Assembly: GCA_030622585.1 (NCBI GenBank) | Contig: JAUXFZ010000170.1 | Location: forward strand, 1 to 6,027 | Direction: 5' to 3' | Length of the DNA: 6,027 nucleotides | Origin: Myxococcales bacterium | GTDB lineage: Bacteria > Myxococcota_A > Polyangia > Polyangiales > Houyiibacteriaceae | Made by a program: the position numbers and the translations under genes | Notes under the pieces: model-generated | Databases searched by the model: none | Told to the model about the DNA's origin: nothing | What the model saw: the letters and a program-made list of their open reading frames with translations, nothing else | Shown: in pieces, positions 5,735 to 6,027 of the stretch | Numbering within the stretch: the stretch's first letter is position 1 | Layout: every line of letters starts with the position of its first letter

Positions 5735-6027
5735 ATGTTCTCGAAACGCGCCGTCATCATCGTGCTCGCGGTCGCCTCCGCGAGTTGTTCCAAGAAGGCC
5801 GACGAAACGCCGGCCGTCGAAGATGAGTGGCCACAGCACGGGCTTACCGAGGCGCAAGCCAACGAGGTGCTCGCGCAGGTAGGAGATCGGACGATCACCG
5901 TGGGCGAGCTCGCCGACCGTCTCGCGTCGCAGTCGCCCTATCTCCGAGCGCGCTTCGAAAGCCCAGAGCGACGCAAGGAGTTCCTCGACAATCTCGTTCG
6001 CTTCGAGCTGCTCGTGTACGAAGCGAA
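5735..6027 (+). CDS. PpiC/SurA-type peptidyl-prolyl isomerase lipoprotein, 3'-partial
   Basis: The open frame runs from ATG 5735 off the right edge (97 codons seen, no stop). No other ATG, GTG or TTG occurs in frame between it and the receiver gene. Residues 1-17 are a lipoprotein signal peptide: KR, a hydrophobic core, then S-A-S before C18. The serine at -3 is slightly unusual for a lipobox. S19 at +2 would permit outer-membrane sorting by E. coli Lol rules. After a short polar linker, VLAQVGDRTITVGELADRL (46-64) is the typical N-terminal segment of PpiC/SurA-family foldases. It is followed by SPERRKEFLDNLVRFELLVYEA (76-97), the helix pattern that precedes the parvulin domain in this family. 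The catalytic parvulin domain would lie beyond the window, so isomerase activity cannot be confirmed. The expected role is folding of envelope proteins. No Shine-Dalgarno is evident. Confidence 0.82.
   Translation, partial: MFSKRAVIIVLAVASASCSKKADETPAVEDEWPQHGLTEAQANEVLAQVGDRTITVGELADRLASQSPYLRARFESPERRKEFLDNLVRFELLVYEA

Noticed and set aside
5243..5857. A 204-codon minus-strand open frame over the receiver and the PpiC-type gene.
   Set aside because: It covers two genes with clear family motifs on the + strand and two intergenic gaps, and it is Ser/Arg-rich as expected for an antisense shadow in GC-rich DNA.

Overview
The window is a high-GC, fully protein-coding stretch with every gene on the + strand. 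It is almost entirely a Bat (Bacteroides aerotolerance) operon, followed by a stand-alone response-regulator receiver and the beginning of a PpiC/SurA-type peptidyl-prolyl isomerase lipoprotein. The GC-rich codon use, the batA-B-C-D-E order with separate batB and batC, and the PpiC-type lipoprotein fit a Gram-negative bacterium of the Myxococcota / former Deltaproteobacteria type. That placement is an inference from gene style. No rRNA or marker gene is present to settle it.

Layout: batA (von Willebrand A protein, 5' end cut by the window edge) 1-791; batB (second VWA protein) 788-1846; batC (secreted TPR protein with an acidic Glu/Gln tail carrying tandem repeats) 1843-2622; batD (signal peptide, large periplasmic beta-rich region, one membrane helix, cytoplasmic tail) 2619-4418; batE (signal peptide, TPR, two membrane helices, SH3-like domain) 4415-5233. 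Each of the four junctions is a 4-base stop/start overlap (GTGA, ATGA, GTGA, GTGA), so the five genes look translationally coupled and made in fixed proportion. After a 61-base gap comes a single-domain receiver (5295-5687) with its own candidate promoter, then a 47-base gap and the partial PpiC lipoprotein (5735 to the right edge).

Working together: the positive-inside pattern of the membrane helices puts both VWA domains, the BatC and BatE TPRs, the BatD ectodomain and the BatE SH3-like domain on the periplasmic side of the inner membrane. BatD contributes a cytoplasmic tail of about 120 residues. The set reads as one envelope complex of two metal-dependent adhesion (MIDAS) modules plus TPR scaffolds. 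Bat operons usually also contain a MoxR AAA+ ATPase and a DUF58 protein upstream of batA. Those would lie left of this window and are not seen here. The cellular role of Bat proteins is unsettled in the literature (aerotolerance, stress or envelope integrity).

No new system is evident. The points most worth a second look are the lone receiver next to batE, the repeat-bearing acidic tail of BatC, and the continuous translational coupling. There is no non-coding stretch longer than 61 bases, and I see no RNA genes, mobile elements, CRISPR arrays or convincing intrinsic terminators.
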